Of a stretch of 64,000 nt of DNA, positions 15,148 to 23,748 are shown one piece after another. Each line of letters starts with the position of its first letter. Position 1 is the stretch's first letter. The DNA is from Clostridia bacterium (GTDB lineage Bacteria; Bacillota; Clostridia; Christensenellales; Aristaeellaceae), in contig JAFYFC010000025.1 of assembly GCA_017543905.1 (NCBI GenBank), forward strand, positions 1-64,000, written 5' to 3'. The notes under the pieces are model-generated. The model saw nothing but the letters and a program-made list of their open reading frames with translations, was not told the DNA's origin and did not search any database. The position numbers and the translations under genes were made by a program.

Positions 15148-15933
15148 TTACAGCCCGTCTACGTCCCCTATGTCCGTCTGCTGCGCGCTGTTTAACGCCG
15201 CCAGCGCGGCCTGGGCGTATTCGTCGGCGGCTTTCGTGCCGTATTTTACGTACAGAAGGCTGCTCGATACGTATTTTGCCAGATACACGCTTACCATCGT
15301 GCCTTCCTGACCGTACCAGAGATTCATGTAATAGCTTATATAGCCGGGCTTGGCGATCTGCAGGCCGACGTCTCCGTACAGCGAGGAGAGCTTCGCGGTA
15401 AGGTCGTCGAACGCCGCGTCACAGTCCGCGCACCTTATCTGATAAGCGCCGTAACAAAACGCGGTATGCTCCTCGTCGTATACGAGCCTTCCCTCTGCGT
15501 CCGCGGTATGAGCAAAGTTAAGGCTTATGCCGTCTAACTCGTAGCCCGCGACCTTCACGCCCTTAAGGCTTTCAGGCTCGGCGCTTACGCTGCAGCCGAT
15601 CTCTGCGTCCTGACGCTCCAAATAGTTGTACATCATCGATTCGATAGGATACCAGACGATCAGTTCCGTCACGGGCTTTAACATGACGCCCTCGGGCAGG
15701 CATTTAAGCACGCTGTCGATCGCCGCGCCCCATTCGGCCCCGCGGAAGTATATGGGCTTGTCGTATACCGGAGGGGCGATTTCCGCCTCTTCAGGTTCTT
15801 CGGCAGTCTCATCTGTGATTTCGGCGTCGGTCCGGCTGTCTGCTTCCGGGTTGCTGCCTGCAGCTTCTTCGGCAAGCGCGCCGGTGCAGAAAAGCAGCGC
15901 AAGCACGAGCAGCAAAGCTGTTGTCTTATTCAT
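15148..15933 (-). CDS. Secreted protein of unknown function
   Basis: The 261-residue product begins MNKTTALLLVLALLFCTGALA, a signal peptide with a cleavage site after ALA; the cysteine lies inside the hydrophobic core and is not a convincing lipobox. A Glu/Thr/Asp-rich linker (residues 24-50) precedes a globular region starting at YFRGAEWGAAIDSVLKCL, which resembles small extracytoplasmic proteins that pair with cell-surface lipoproteins. Four cysteines in the mature region (CLPEG, GCSVS, FCYGAYQIRCADC) could form disulfides. I do not recognise a family. It stands alone between two leftward units. Confidence 0.7.
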   Translation of the reverse strand: MNKTTALLLVLALLFCTGALAEEAAGSNPEADSRTDAEITDETAEEPEEAEIAPPVYDKPIYFRGAEWGAAIDSVLKCLPEGVMLKPVTELIVWYPIESMMYNYLERQDAEIGCSVSAEPESLKGVKVAGYELDGISLNFAHTADAEGRLVYDEEHTAFCYGAYQIRCADCDAAFDDLTAKLSSLYGDVGLQIAKPGYISYYMNLWYGQEGTMVSVYLAKYVSSSLLYVKYGTKAADEYAQAALAALNSAQQTDIGDVDGL

Positions 15934-16055
15934 AAAGCATTGTCTCCTGAAATTTTGTTTGCAAAACCGCGCCGGAGCAGCCTCCCGCGCGGCCCGCCTG
16001 GCGGCATTATACCTTATACGGCTAAAAAGTCATAGCGCAGAAGGTATATTTTTTG

Positions 16056-17297
16056 TCAAAAGCTCATTAGCGGGGGTTTGAAGCGCACGGTGACGATATA
16101 CTGCTTTTCGCCCTGCGTCCACGCGCCGTAGGTGGTGGCGGCCACGGTGCCGTCGTTTAATACCAGCACGCCCGGATACGCGCAGTCGCAGCCGCTGTAA
16201 TTTTTCATTAGTCGCACGCGGTATTCCCCCTCGCGTCCGTTTGCTATGTCGTCATACGTGCCAACCCAGCCGCACCAGTCTCCGCGCGTGGGCGATTCGT
16301 GACACATGTCGCGGAAGGAGACGAACAGGCGTCCGTCCTTCAGATAGCGGATCGTGTGCCTGTCCCCGGTGAGCGCGCCGGGCATCTCGCGCGGCTCGCT
16401 CCACGTTTCGCCGTTGTCGTCCGAAAAACACACGAACGAATTGTACTTGCGGGAGTTTTCCCTGAGCAGCATCGCCAGCTGCGTGCCGTCCGGCGAGCGT
16501 ACCACGCCCGGCTCGCACAGGCTCGCGCTTTCGTGAGTGCATACGGGCCTTAATTCGCCCCACGTGAGTCCGCCGTCCCGGCTGCGCACGCTGTAAACCG
16601 TAAAGCGCCCGCGCCGCGCCGCGGAGCCTTCAAAGTCCGCCAGGGTGACAAAGCGCTTTTCCCACATATTGCCCGGCACGTTCTCCGCCTTCGGGGACGA
16701 ATTCCACACGCTTGTGGGCACCCAGCCGCCCTTGCCGTCGGACGCGGAATACACTATGCGGGAGCAGATGTCCGCGCCCTCGCCCGTCACATAGACCTCA
16801 ATCAGGTTGACGCTGTCGGGCTTTATAAAGCGGCCGTCGTCGTGGAAAAACGCCAGATATTCGCCCTTTCCCACATGCGTCACGTCGCCCATCGCCACTA
16901 TGCCGCCGAAATCGCCAATGGGCGCAAGCTCGCTCCAGCTTTCGCCCTCGTCCTCGGAATGCGCCATGCGGATCGGATACATTCCGCTGAACATGATTAT
17001 GTGCCGTTTTCCTTCCGCGTCTGTTGTGCGGTACAGCGTAGGCACCTCCAGGGACGTCGCCCACGACTCCGGCACGCGCAGACGCTCCGTCCACGTTTTG
17101 CCGCCGTCATAGCTCTTTTTGAGCGCTATCGGGCCCTTGCCGTGGCTTTTGGGATAAACCGTGATTATCGTTTGGCCGTCGTCCAGCAGCACGGTAGTGG
17201 GATGGCCGAGATACTGACCCTCTTCCCTGTCCACCACGTATTGGCGAAACGTGTCGTTCGCCAGATCGAGCAGCGGTATCGTGTAACCTCTCAGCAT
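16056..17297 (-). CDS. Sialidase-fold (BNR/Asp-box) protein
   Basis: The 413-residue protein starts after CAGGAGGC. It has four Asp-boxes, SYDGGKTW (62-69), SEDEGESW (114-121), SRDGGLTW (239-246) and SDDNGETW (292-299), which mark the blades of a six-bladed sialidase propeller. Candidate active-site residues include R110 in MYPIRMAH and E/D pairs around the boxes, but a complete arginine triad was not confirmed. There is no signal peptide, so it should be cytoplasmic, unlike most secreted sialidases. It may cleave imported sialosides or another sugar conjugate. The helicase gene ends 19 nt upstream and is probably unrelated. Confidence 0.75.
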   Translation of the reverse strand: MLRGYTIPLLDLANDTFRQYVVDREEGQYLGHPTTVLLDDGQTIITVYPKSHGKGPIALKKSYDGGKTWTERLRVPESWATSLEVPTLYRTTDAEGKRHIIMFSGMYPIRMAHSEDEGESWSELAPIGDFGGIVAMGDVTHVGKGEYLAFFHDDGRFIKPDSVNLIEVYVTGEGADICSRIVYSASDGKGGWVPTSVWNSSPKAENVPGNMWEKRFVTLADFEGSAARRGRFTVYSVRSRDGGLTWGELRPVCTHESASLCEPGVVRSPDGTQLAMLLRENSRKYNSFVCFSDDNGETWSEPREMPGALTGDRHTIRYLKDGRLFVSFRDMCHESPTRGDWCGWVGTYDDIANGREGEYRVRLMKNYSGCDCAYPGVLVLNDGTVAATTYGAWTQGEKQYIVTVRFKPPLMSF

Positions 17298-17316
17298 GGT
17301 TTTGCCTCCTGTGTGA

Positions 17317-18906
17317 TTATATTGTACTGTTTTCTTTTCTTCTTTGTTCGAAATACTTCTTCACTTCATCAAGTTTATCAGCCGGTATCAATGCCGCCAT
17401 TTTTTCAAGTTTCAGATCACTTTCTCGTATTCTTGCATAATGCTTCGGATTTTGCGTACAAATCCAACGTGGTTCTGCTTTCATCGCAAATGTATATGAC
17501 CCTCCACATTTGCATCTTAAAATCCCATCCCTGGGATATTGTTGATCAGTATTCCTTTTGTATCCACATACAACGCATTCCCAATAAACTCTATCGTCTG
17601 AGCTATTCCGTAGTATTAGTTCGTTGTTACATATTGGGCAAATATACTCGTCCTGTTCTACTGTATTAATGATCTGTTCAATATCAGGATACATTTTTTT
17701 GAATGTAGCAATTGCTGTGGGGTCTTCTACACGTTCCATGTATTCTCCCGTAGAACCTGTGAAACTAAGCGCGTTCAATGAACCGTTCCAGTACGTAGTA
17801 TTGTCAATAAAGATGAGTTTTTCATGCATGTTTTTCTTATAGATTATTTTCACACCTAAAGCTTTCAATTCTTTTTCACACTGACTATAACGGTTTACTT
17901 CTCCTTTTGCTCGATCTGAAATGCTTTTTGTTACAATGATAATCTTCCTGCCGCTATTTATCGCATCAATAAAATATGGTTGTAATTCCGCTATCCGGTT
18001 CTGGGTCATAAAAGCGGAGAAAATCAGCATAGTTCTTTTGAAATTTCGCAGATCCCATCTAAAGTAAACATCGAAAGATTCCCCTGTACAAGATAGCTTT
18101 TTACCTGTTGGTTCTTCGTCTGTAGAAAAGCTCGTTTCTCTTACAAAAACAATTTCCGGTATAAGTTGCTTTACATCAATTATCTTCAGTTTCATTTTTG
18201 TGATCAAATGATCGAGAAAAGCCGCAAGTGCGTTATTTTTAGCCTTTCTCTGACAATAAGAGAAATTGCCAATTATATACATTTTGAACTTTGCTCGTGT
18301 GATAGCTACGTTGAACATTTTCTTTAATGCCTCATTTGCTTCCTCATCTGAAATAAAAAGATTTGTTTTCCAGTGAGGCTCATCAACAACAAGATCAAAT
18401 ATAACAATATCTGCTTCTGTTCCTTGAAATCTGTGTATTGTTCCAGCGTCAATAAAATATGGATGATCACCATGAAAACCACGCTCTCTGTATTCCAATT
18501 CAATCAGTTGTTTTATATATGTAATATGTGCTTTATAAGGAGCTATAATAAGTATAGAAGCTCCATTTTCAGTATCCGTTTCTTTTTGATAGTTTTCAGG
18601 ATCAATCTGACTTAGCTTTTTCTCAATTAATTTAAATGCAATCTCCACATCTATGGCTGCTGAAAGAATATTCAATCTGCTGTGCCCTTTTCCTTGCGGA
18701 ACGCCTGTTACCCAAGCATGGAGGCTTTCAGTATCAACAAGGTGGATATTATTCTTCGTTTGTTTACCTGCATACCATCCATAGAACTCTTCTCTTTCTC
18801 TTATTTGTTTATTTGAAGAAGGAGACTCAAGTCCTCCATATTCTCCATAATACATATTAGCTACACCAGCAATATCTTTTTCCATTCTGAACTGTTTTTT
18901 TAGCAT
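17317..18906 (-). CDS. SF1 helicase C-terminal half with PLD nuclease and zinc ribbons
   Basis: This 529-residue frame is the downstream part of the gene that begins at 21263. It opens with LKKQFRM, helicase motif IV, and continues with the Upf1-type motifs GTIHRFQGTEADIVIFDLV (V) and NVAITRAKFKMYIIG (VI). From about residue 270 a phospholipase D-type nuclease follows, with the HKD signature HEKLIFID and NGSLN near 360-377. The C terminus has CPIC/CVVC and RCKCGG/ICTQ cysteine pairs, zinc ribbons of the topoisomerase type. Frame -1 relative to the upstream part continues back past the ATG (KSRRNTAQNFI), so a 1-nt deletion near 18950-18985 splits a single gene. Confidence 0.85.
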   Translation of the reverse strand: MLKKQFRMEKDIAGVANMYYGEYGGLESPSSNKQIREREEFYGWYAGKQTKNNIHLVDTESLHAWVTGVPQGKGHSRLNILSAAIDVEIAFKLIEKKLSQIDPENYQKETDTENGASILIIAPYKAHITYIKQLIELEYRERGFHGDHPYFIDAGTIHRFQGTEADIVIFDLVVDEPHWKTNLFISDEEANEALKKMFNVAITRAKFKMYIIGNFSYCQRKAKNNALAAFLDHLITKMKLKIIDVKQLIPEIVFVRETSFSTDEEPTGKKLSCTGESFDVYFRWDLRNFKRTMLIFSAFMTQNRIAELQPYFIDAINSGRKIIIVTKSISDRAKGEVNRYSQCEKELKALGVKIIYKKNMHEKLIFIDNTTYWNGSLNALSFTGSTGEYMERVEDPTAIATFKKMYPDIEQIINTVEQDEYICPICNNELILRNSSDDRVYWECVVCGYKRNTDQQYPRDGILRCKCGGSYTFAMKAEPRWICTQNPKHYARIRESDLKLEKMAALIPADKLDEVKKYFEQRRKENSTI

Positions 18907-18941
18907 AATAAAGTTCTGAGCTGTGTTTCTCCTGCTTTTGG

Positions 18942-21263
18942 CTATTTTCTGTATGCCGCTATGATGGAAAATATCTGTGCCGAGCCATTTTTTGCAATAG
19001 GTGTTTCAGCCAAGAAAATAGGGGGCAATTGTAAAAAATCTCCGACAATAACAAGACTTTTTTCTGCCAAATAACTTGCACACCACAGGGCTGGTATAGG
19101 CGCCATCGATGCTTCATCCAGTATTACAGTATCAAAGCTTCGTTGCCTAAGTATATCGCTTATATAACTTTTAACTAATGTTACGCCAACAATCTTTGCA
19201 GAATCTATTACTTGCTTTTCAAGCCCTTGTAATTTCGCTTGTATATCATTAAGCTCGTGGCTAACGGCTGCTAAATCAGATTCTGCCTTTTCTTTTTTTC
19301 TATTTAAAGAATCAAAGTCAATTTCTTTTATCTCTGCTTCGACTTTGTAGGATAATTGATTTAGTTCTTCATACTGTGATTCTATCTCTTCAGTCTTAAT
19401 TTTGTATGCAAAAGCGTTTACAAGAGCCGACTCTTGCTGTAAATAAGACAAACAGTTTTCGGTATTCTTTTGCAACAACTCCTGTTGTTCTTTCAAATCT
19501 TGTTTAGCCTCCAGCAGCTTTTCTTCAAGTCCGTTTATTGAGTTGAAGATTATTCGCATGCTTTCGATTTTTTCATTAACTGTTTTTATCTGACTCTCTA
19601 TGAATTCAATCTTTTCTTTGTAATTTAAGATTTTTTGTTTTTTATTTTCAAATTCTGCCGTTGTGCTTATAAGTTCTTCTTTCCAGTATTCGACATTTTT
19701 TAAAGGTACCAAAGCAGATAATTGTGCATTAATAAGCTCAACCTCATCAATTTGTCTTTTATATTCTTTTCCCAATTCGACAGTTTTTTCATATTCTGTT
19801 TCTAATTCTTTTATACTCTTTTTTATTTCAGAGCGCTTTTCTTTTGCTTGTTCAAAAGTTTTTTTGCTCGAAAATAATCTGGACAAAGAGTTTTTGTTCT
19901 CATAATCACGCAATACCTGATCATGTTTTCTTTTGTTCTCTTTCAGCTTCTTAATTTCACAGTCTATTGATGCAATAACTGCGTCGGCTTTTTCTTTTTC
20001 TGTTTTCAGGAAGTTCAATGATTTATATTTTTCCTGCTTTGTTCGTAATTCGTTGTATATAGTGTGTTTTTTTATTTCTTCTTGCACGCTTTCCATATGT
20101 TTTTTTATTGCATTTAGATTATTCTCTGTTTTATTTCTTTCGCTTATTCGTACTTCCAGTTCCAAATACAAGGATGACAAATCAGCTAACATCGAATTAT
20201 AAGCTTCGTATTCAGGATGCGCAGCACATTCTTTCTTTTTTTCTGTTTCAAGATTATTGATTCTCTCTTGAAACACACCGATTTGTTTTTTATACATTTT
20301 ACGAGTAGTTACCAAAAACTCCAATTTACCGATTTGGCTTGTTTTTATCCACGTATATTTTGCCACAGCAATCGATATATTGGCAATTATCTTACTAATA
20401 TCTGCTTTTTGTTTTTCAAGATTTTCCTGTTTAGCGTACAGTTCGGCACCAAGTTCGTCTATGTGACTCTTTAATAACACTCTTTCGGGTAATTGTCTGC
20501 TTGGGGTACCGAGTCGCAGAATAGGATAAGGTAAAATCGAGCGTTCATCTGTTTTACTGTCACTGAACGACTTGTCAGCCTGAGCTATAGCTGCATCGAC
20601 AGCAGTATTTGTGTGTGACACTATAAGAACAGAACGATTATGTTTAAATAATTCGTTGACGATTTTCCCGATAACCGTAGTCTTTCCCGTGCCCGGCGGT
20701 CCCCAAATGTATGTTACATCGTAGGTTAATGCCGCTGATATTGCTCTGTTTTGTTCTGCGTTGTTTTCTGTATAATCTAATTCCAAATCATCATAAAAAT
20801 AGATTTGCTTTGCAAGATAAACACTCCCATTCTCTTTGAACAAATGGTTGCCTAATGTATTCTCTTTGTTTGAGTTTTCTTCTATGCAATGAATCAGTTT
20901 TTCCATTAAGATGGTTGAACCATTCTCAAGACGTGCTTTTGCTAAAGACTCGTTGATAATCTTATTCGATACTACTATAACAGAATTGTCGTCGAATTGC
21001 ACTACTGTTACTTCATATTCAGCAGTGCCCAATATGATTTTACAAGGAGTATCCGGTGGCATTGCCGGAACGTATGTCGTACTAAAACGATACCAAAAAC
21101 CCTGACCAGGATGATCAAGTCTTTGCCCATTAGACAAGAGAATAGAAGACTGACCTGATTTTTCAATCTCCTTAATCTCATCTTCGAGCGCATTTCTGAA
21201 CTCTTCTAGAATACCAGTAAGAGCAACTCTCTCTGTACCATCTTGTGAATATCTTTTTTTCAT
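18942..21263 (-). CDS. SF1 (Upf1/COG1112-type) helicase N-terminal half, frameshifted
   Basis: The 773-residue frame starts behind AAGGAG. Residues 1-160 form an N-terminal domain, IWGPPGTGKTTV (187-198) is Walker A, SHTNTAVDAA motif Ia, and residues 270-680 are a long coiled coil rich in Lys and Glu. Motif II is VILDEASMAP (about 713-722) and motif III GDFLQLPP. It ends at a stop (IIAAYRK) just where the next helicase segment continues in another frame. With the downstream part it would be about 1,310 residues: helicase, PLD nuclease and zinc ribbons. That order matches type II Mokosh-like antiphage proteins. The gene is clearly AT-rich compared with its neighbours. Confidence 0.85.
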   Translation of the reverse strand: MKKRYSQDGTERVALTGILEEFRNALEDEIKEIEKSGQSSILLSNGQRLDHPGQGFWYRFSTTYVPAMPPDTPCKIILGTAEYEVTVVQFDDNSVIVVSNKIINESLAKARLENGSTILMEKLIHCIEENSNKENTLGNHLFKENGSVYLAKQIYFYDDLELDYTENNAEQNRAISAALTYDVTYIWGPPGTGKTTVIGKIVNELFKHNRSVLIVSHTNTAVDAAIAQADKSFSDSKTDERSILPYPILRLGTPSRQLPERVLLKSHIDELGAELYAKQENLEKQKADISKIIANISIAVAKYTWIKTSQIGKLEFLVTTRKMYKKQIGVFQERINNLETEKKKECAAHPEYEAYNSMLADLSSLYLELEVRISERNKTENNLNAIKKHMESVQEEIKKHTIYNELRTKQEKYKSLNFLKTEKEKADAVIASIDCEIKKLKENKRKHDQVLRDYENKNSLSRLFSSKKTFEQAKEKRSEIKKSIKELETEYEKTVELGKEYKRQIDEVELINAQLSALVPLKNVEYWKEELISTTAEFENKKQKILNYKEKIEFIESQIKTVNEKIESMRIIFNSINGLEEKLLEAKQDLKEQQELLQKNTENCLSYLQQESALVNAFAYKIKTEEIESQYEELNQLSYKVEAEIKEIDFDSLNRKKEKAESDLAAVSHELNDIQAKLQGLEKQVIDSAKIVGVTLVKSYISDILRQRSFDTVILDEASMAPIPALWCASYLAEKSLVIVGDFLQLPPIFLAETPIAKNGSAQIFSIIAAYRK

Positions 21264-21318
21264 GTTTGCTCCTTATTATAAGTACGACAAGAAAACTTTG
21301 TTCGATGAAACAAAGCAT

Positions 21319-21481
21319 TCATTTCTCCGTGATTTTAAGCGTTTTTAGGTGGTTTTTGAGTTCCGGAGTGCGTACGCCGACGATACTCTCCGCCGCTGCG
21401 CCTGATACGAGCCTAATTAACCGCGGCGTACTCCGCGTTCCGCAGGCTGAAGATTTCCGCCCGTATCGCGTCAACGTCCAT
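21319..21481 (-). pseudogene. Truncated, frameshifted alkD-type DNA alkylation repair gene
   Basis: From ATG at 21481 the reading is MDVDAIRAEIFSLRNAEYAA and then a stop; a second frame continues RLVSGAAAESIVGVRTPELK and ends at 21319. Joined, these give the N terminus of AlkD-family glycosylases (…KL…ilGVRTPEL). A small indel at about 21412-21418 breaks the frame and everything after the first 55 residues is missing. It follows the mannitol dehydrogenase-like gene by 21 nt, so it was the last gene of that unit. The helicase gene begins just beyond the break, which makes an insertion/deletion at this point likely. Confidence 0.65.
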
Positions 21482-21502
21482 TTGCCGCCTCCGCCGTCCC
21501 GG

Positions 21503-22657
21503 TCACAGGCGGCTTTCGAGCACGAGCTCGTACAGGCCGTCCCCGGGGGTGAGGGAGCTGTACTTCGTGAGCGCCGCTTCGAGTCCTTGCGTTTTGACGA
21601 AGGCGCGCACCTCGCGCGTGCCCGCGTCGTCGTTTTCGTATTCGTAGCCCGCCCTGAGAGCGCGCGCAAGGCTGACGGGCGCGCCGCCCGCCTTAAGGCA
21701 CAGCCGCGCCGGACCGGCCAGGCGGTCGAAGGCGCCCAGCTTGCGGCGGGAATCCGCGCCCAGCCGCTGCAGATCGTCCTCGATATACGGGTTTTCCAGA
21801 AGCGAGAGTATCGTTTCGCGCCACGCATTCATTTCCGCGTCCGTAAAGCCGAATTCGTGTATAAGCCCCAGACTCGCCTCCATAAGCGCAGTTTCGAGCG
21901 CGCGTCTCATGGCGGGGTCTGATACCGCTTCGAGCGCGGTTTTGAAGCCCGCGGGCAGGCCGAGATAGCACAAAAACGCGTGCGCCATGTTGAGGGTGTA
22001 GAGCTTGCGGGTCTCCTCGCGTTCGATGTCGTGCGTCAGGCGCAGCCGGGGCAGCACGGGCGGCGGGCAGACAAGCGCGTCCGCGCTGATCGCCTGCTCG
22101 CTCCAGCCGTTGTTCCACAGCGCGAGGGGGTCCTCGGCTTTGAGCCAGTCGGGCGCGAAGGGGGATATGCACATGGCGAATATGCCGCTTATGCCCACTC
22201 CGCGGGCGAGATATTCCCGTCCCGCCGCGCTCAGGCGCGCGTTCAGCAGCTGCCTGAAGCGCACGTCCGGACGCGCCATGTTCACGTTCATCAGTATGTC
22301 CATGGGCAGAGCGTTTATCGCGCGGCGCTCGATAAACGGACACAGCATGTCCGCGGCCTCTTCCAGCACCGGCGCGTGCAGGGCGATATCCAAAAGCAGC
22401 TCCGGCTCGTCGAAATACGCCTGTATCGCCGCGCTTTCAGAGGTGTGCAGCGCCGTAAAGCCGCCCTCGACACGCGTGCGAAAAATGCCCTCCCGCGCGG
22501 CTTTGGCTACGGTATACGCGCCCCGCGCGCGCAGCGCGTCAACCAGTCGCGCGTCCTTGTCCACGAATACAAGGCGGAAATCCGGCGACTGCCTGAAAAT
22601 GTCCGCCACGAAGCCCCTGCCGATGCGTCCCGCGCCCCAGACGATAAGTGTACGCAT
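21503..22657 (-). CDS. Mannitol-1-phosphate 5-dehydrogenase-like oxidoreductase
   Basis: The 384-residue protein has the N-terminal NAD loop VWGAGRIGRGFVADIF and the FVDKDARLVDAL acidic strand end, then the C-terminal helical domain with KLYTLNMAH, in which K, N and H are the catalytic triad of the long-chain mannitol dehydrogenase family. Family members oxidise mannitol 1-phosphate, fructuronate or tagaturonate; substrate is uncertain because no sugar transporter or PTS gene is nearby. It starts 12 nt after the upstream radical SAM gene and is part of the same leftward unit, an unusual partnership. Confidence 0.85.
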   Translation of the reverse strand: MRTLIVWGAGRIGRGFVADIFRQSPDFRLVFVDKDARLVDALRARGAYTVAKAAREGIFRTRVEGGFTALHTSESAAIQAYFDEPELLLDIALHAPVLEEAADMLCPFIERRAINALPMDILMNVNMARPDVRFRQLLNARLSAAGREYLARGVGISGIFAMCISPFAPDWLKAEDPLALWNNGWSEQAISADALVCPPPVLPRLRLTHDIEREETRKLYTLNMAHAFLCYLGLPAGFKTALEAVSDPAMRRALETALMEASLGLIHEFGFTDAEMNAWRETILSLLENPYIEDDLQRLGADSRRKLGAFDRLAGPARLCLKAGGAPVSLARALRAGYEYENDDAGTREVRAFVKTQGLEAALTKYSSLTPGDGLYELVLESRL

Positions 22658-22669
22658 ATTGTCCTCTCC

Positions 22670-23740
22670 TTATGCCAGATGCCGGTTCAAAAGGTACATA
22701 CGGTAATCCTCCGGCTCGAATACTCTGTCCGAGCATGGGTCGCCGTAGCGGCGCGTCAGCTCGCCCAGCGTAATATCGCGCGCTTTTCTGAGCGCGGGGA
22801 TGTCCTCCTGCACGATGCGGCGCACGAGCTCGCCAATCGGATCGGTCTTAAGATTGCCTATCCGCCATTCGGGCCGCATATGCGTGAAATTGAAAAACAG
22901 GTCGTATGTGTTCGATACGTATATCACTATCTCGTTTTCGTTGTGGGGCAGAACAGGGGTCTGCTCGCGCGCCCACATTTTGCAAAGCTCCCGTTCGGTA
23001 AACAGCTTGTCGTAATCCAGATAATACGGTATAAGCTCGCGGGGTATATGCTGCCTGCATATGCGGATGCCGTACAGCTTTTGGTTTTCGCCGTCGCAGC
23101 TGCCCGCGTGCACGAAAAAGCGGAACACGCCTTTAAACGCCTCCGCGCGGCGCTTAAGCTCCAATTCCTCCGAAAGACTGAGAAGATACGCTATTTCGCC
23201 CTTGTTTTCCTCGTTTATGAACGCCTGCCAGCGGGGGCTTATCCCGTGCTCGAGCAGCACGTCCGTGGCCTTCAGCAGCTCCTTAAACGCGCCCTTGCGC
23301 CCGACGTACTTATCCGTGGTCTGCTCCCCGCCGAAAAACGTAAGCTGCACGCAGCCCACGCCCGCCTGCTTAAGGAACGCGGCGTATTCGCTCTCCCGCG
23401 CCAGACGCCAAAAGCTTGCAAGCTCGAAGCGCGGCGGCACGGCGTTTACGCACAGCGCCTTGTCTCTTTCCCAACGCGCGCGGTAATCGGGGCAGAAATC
23501 CGGCTCCCGCAGCCAGCTGAAAAACGTGATTTTATCAAAATACGGCCTGAATTTGTCCACTATCCAGCTGTCCGCGCCGGATTCCATGACGCGGCTTGGC
23601 ATATGCCCCAGCCAGCAGTGCAGGCAGCGGTTCGGGCAGCCGTACATGTCTGCCGCGACGACGAGCGGCTTCATGACGCGTAAAGCGCGTACGTCCGCGC
23701 TGAAATCGAAAGAATGACGATTCCGGTCTTCATGATACAT
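22670..23740 (-). CDS. Radical SAM protein
   Basis: ATG at 23740 lies immediately behind AAAGGAGG; the spacing is tight, and an in-frame ATG near residue 23 is the alternative. The 356-residue protein has the cluster motif CPNRCLHCW (CxxxCxxC) near its N terminus, then VQLTFFGGEQTTD, a glycine-rich element of the radical SAM barrel. The C terminus lacks a clear SPASM set but has scattered cysteines (GSCDGENQ, ICRQH, DPCSD). Substrate unknown. The gene follows a second radical SAM gene by eight nt and is probably cotranscribed and functionally linked with it. Confidence 0.82.
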   Translation of the reverse strand: MYHEDRNRHSFDFSADVRALRVMKPLVVAADMYGCPNRCLHCWLGHMPSRVMESGADSWIVDKFRPYFDKITFFSWLREPDFCPDYRARWERDKALCVNAVPPRFELASFWRLARESEYAAFLKQAGVGCVQLTFFGGEQTTDKYVGRKGAFKELLKATDVLLEHGISPRWQAFINEENKGEIAYLLSLSEELELKRRAEAFKGVFRFFVHAGSCDGENQKLYGIRICRQHIPRELIPYYLDYDKLFTERELCKMWAREQTPVLPHNENEIVIYVSNTYDLFFNFTHMRPEWRIGNLKTDPIGELVRRIVQEDIPALRKARDITLGELTRRYGDPCSDRVFEPEDYRMYLLNRHLA

Positions 23741-23748
23741 ATCCTCCT

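Noticed and set aside
18940-18990. Programmed -1 frameshift in the helicase gene
   Set aside because: No X-XXY-YYZ slippery sequence or clear downstream structure is visible before the stop.
21319-21828. 169-codon leftward open frame over the 3' end of the mannitol dehydrogenase-like gene
   Set aside because: Most of it is a shadow of the dehydrogenase in another frame; only its tail corresponds to the second frame of the alkD remnant, which is listed separately.
23000-23700. Rightward frame of 567 codons over the radical SAM gene
   Set aside because: No motifs and shadow-like composition; the leftward frame has the CxxxCxxC motif.
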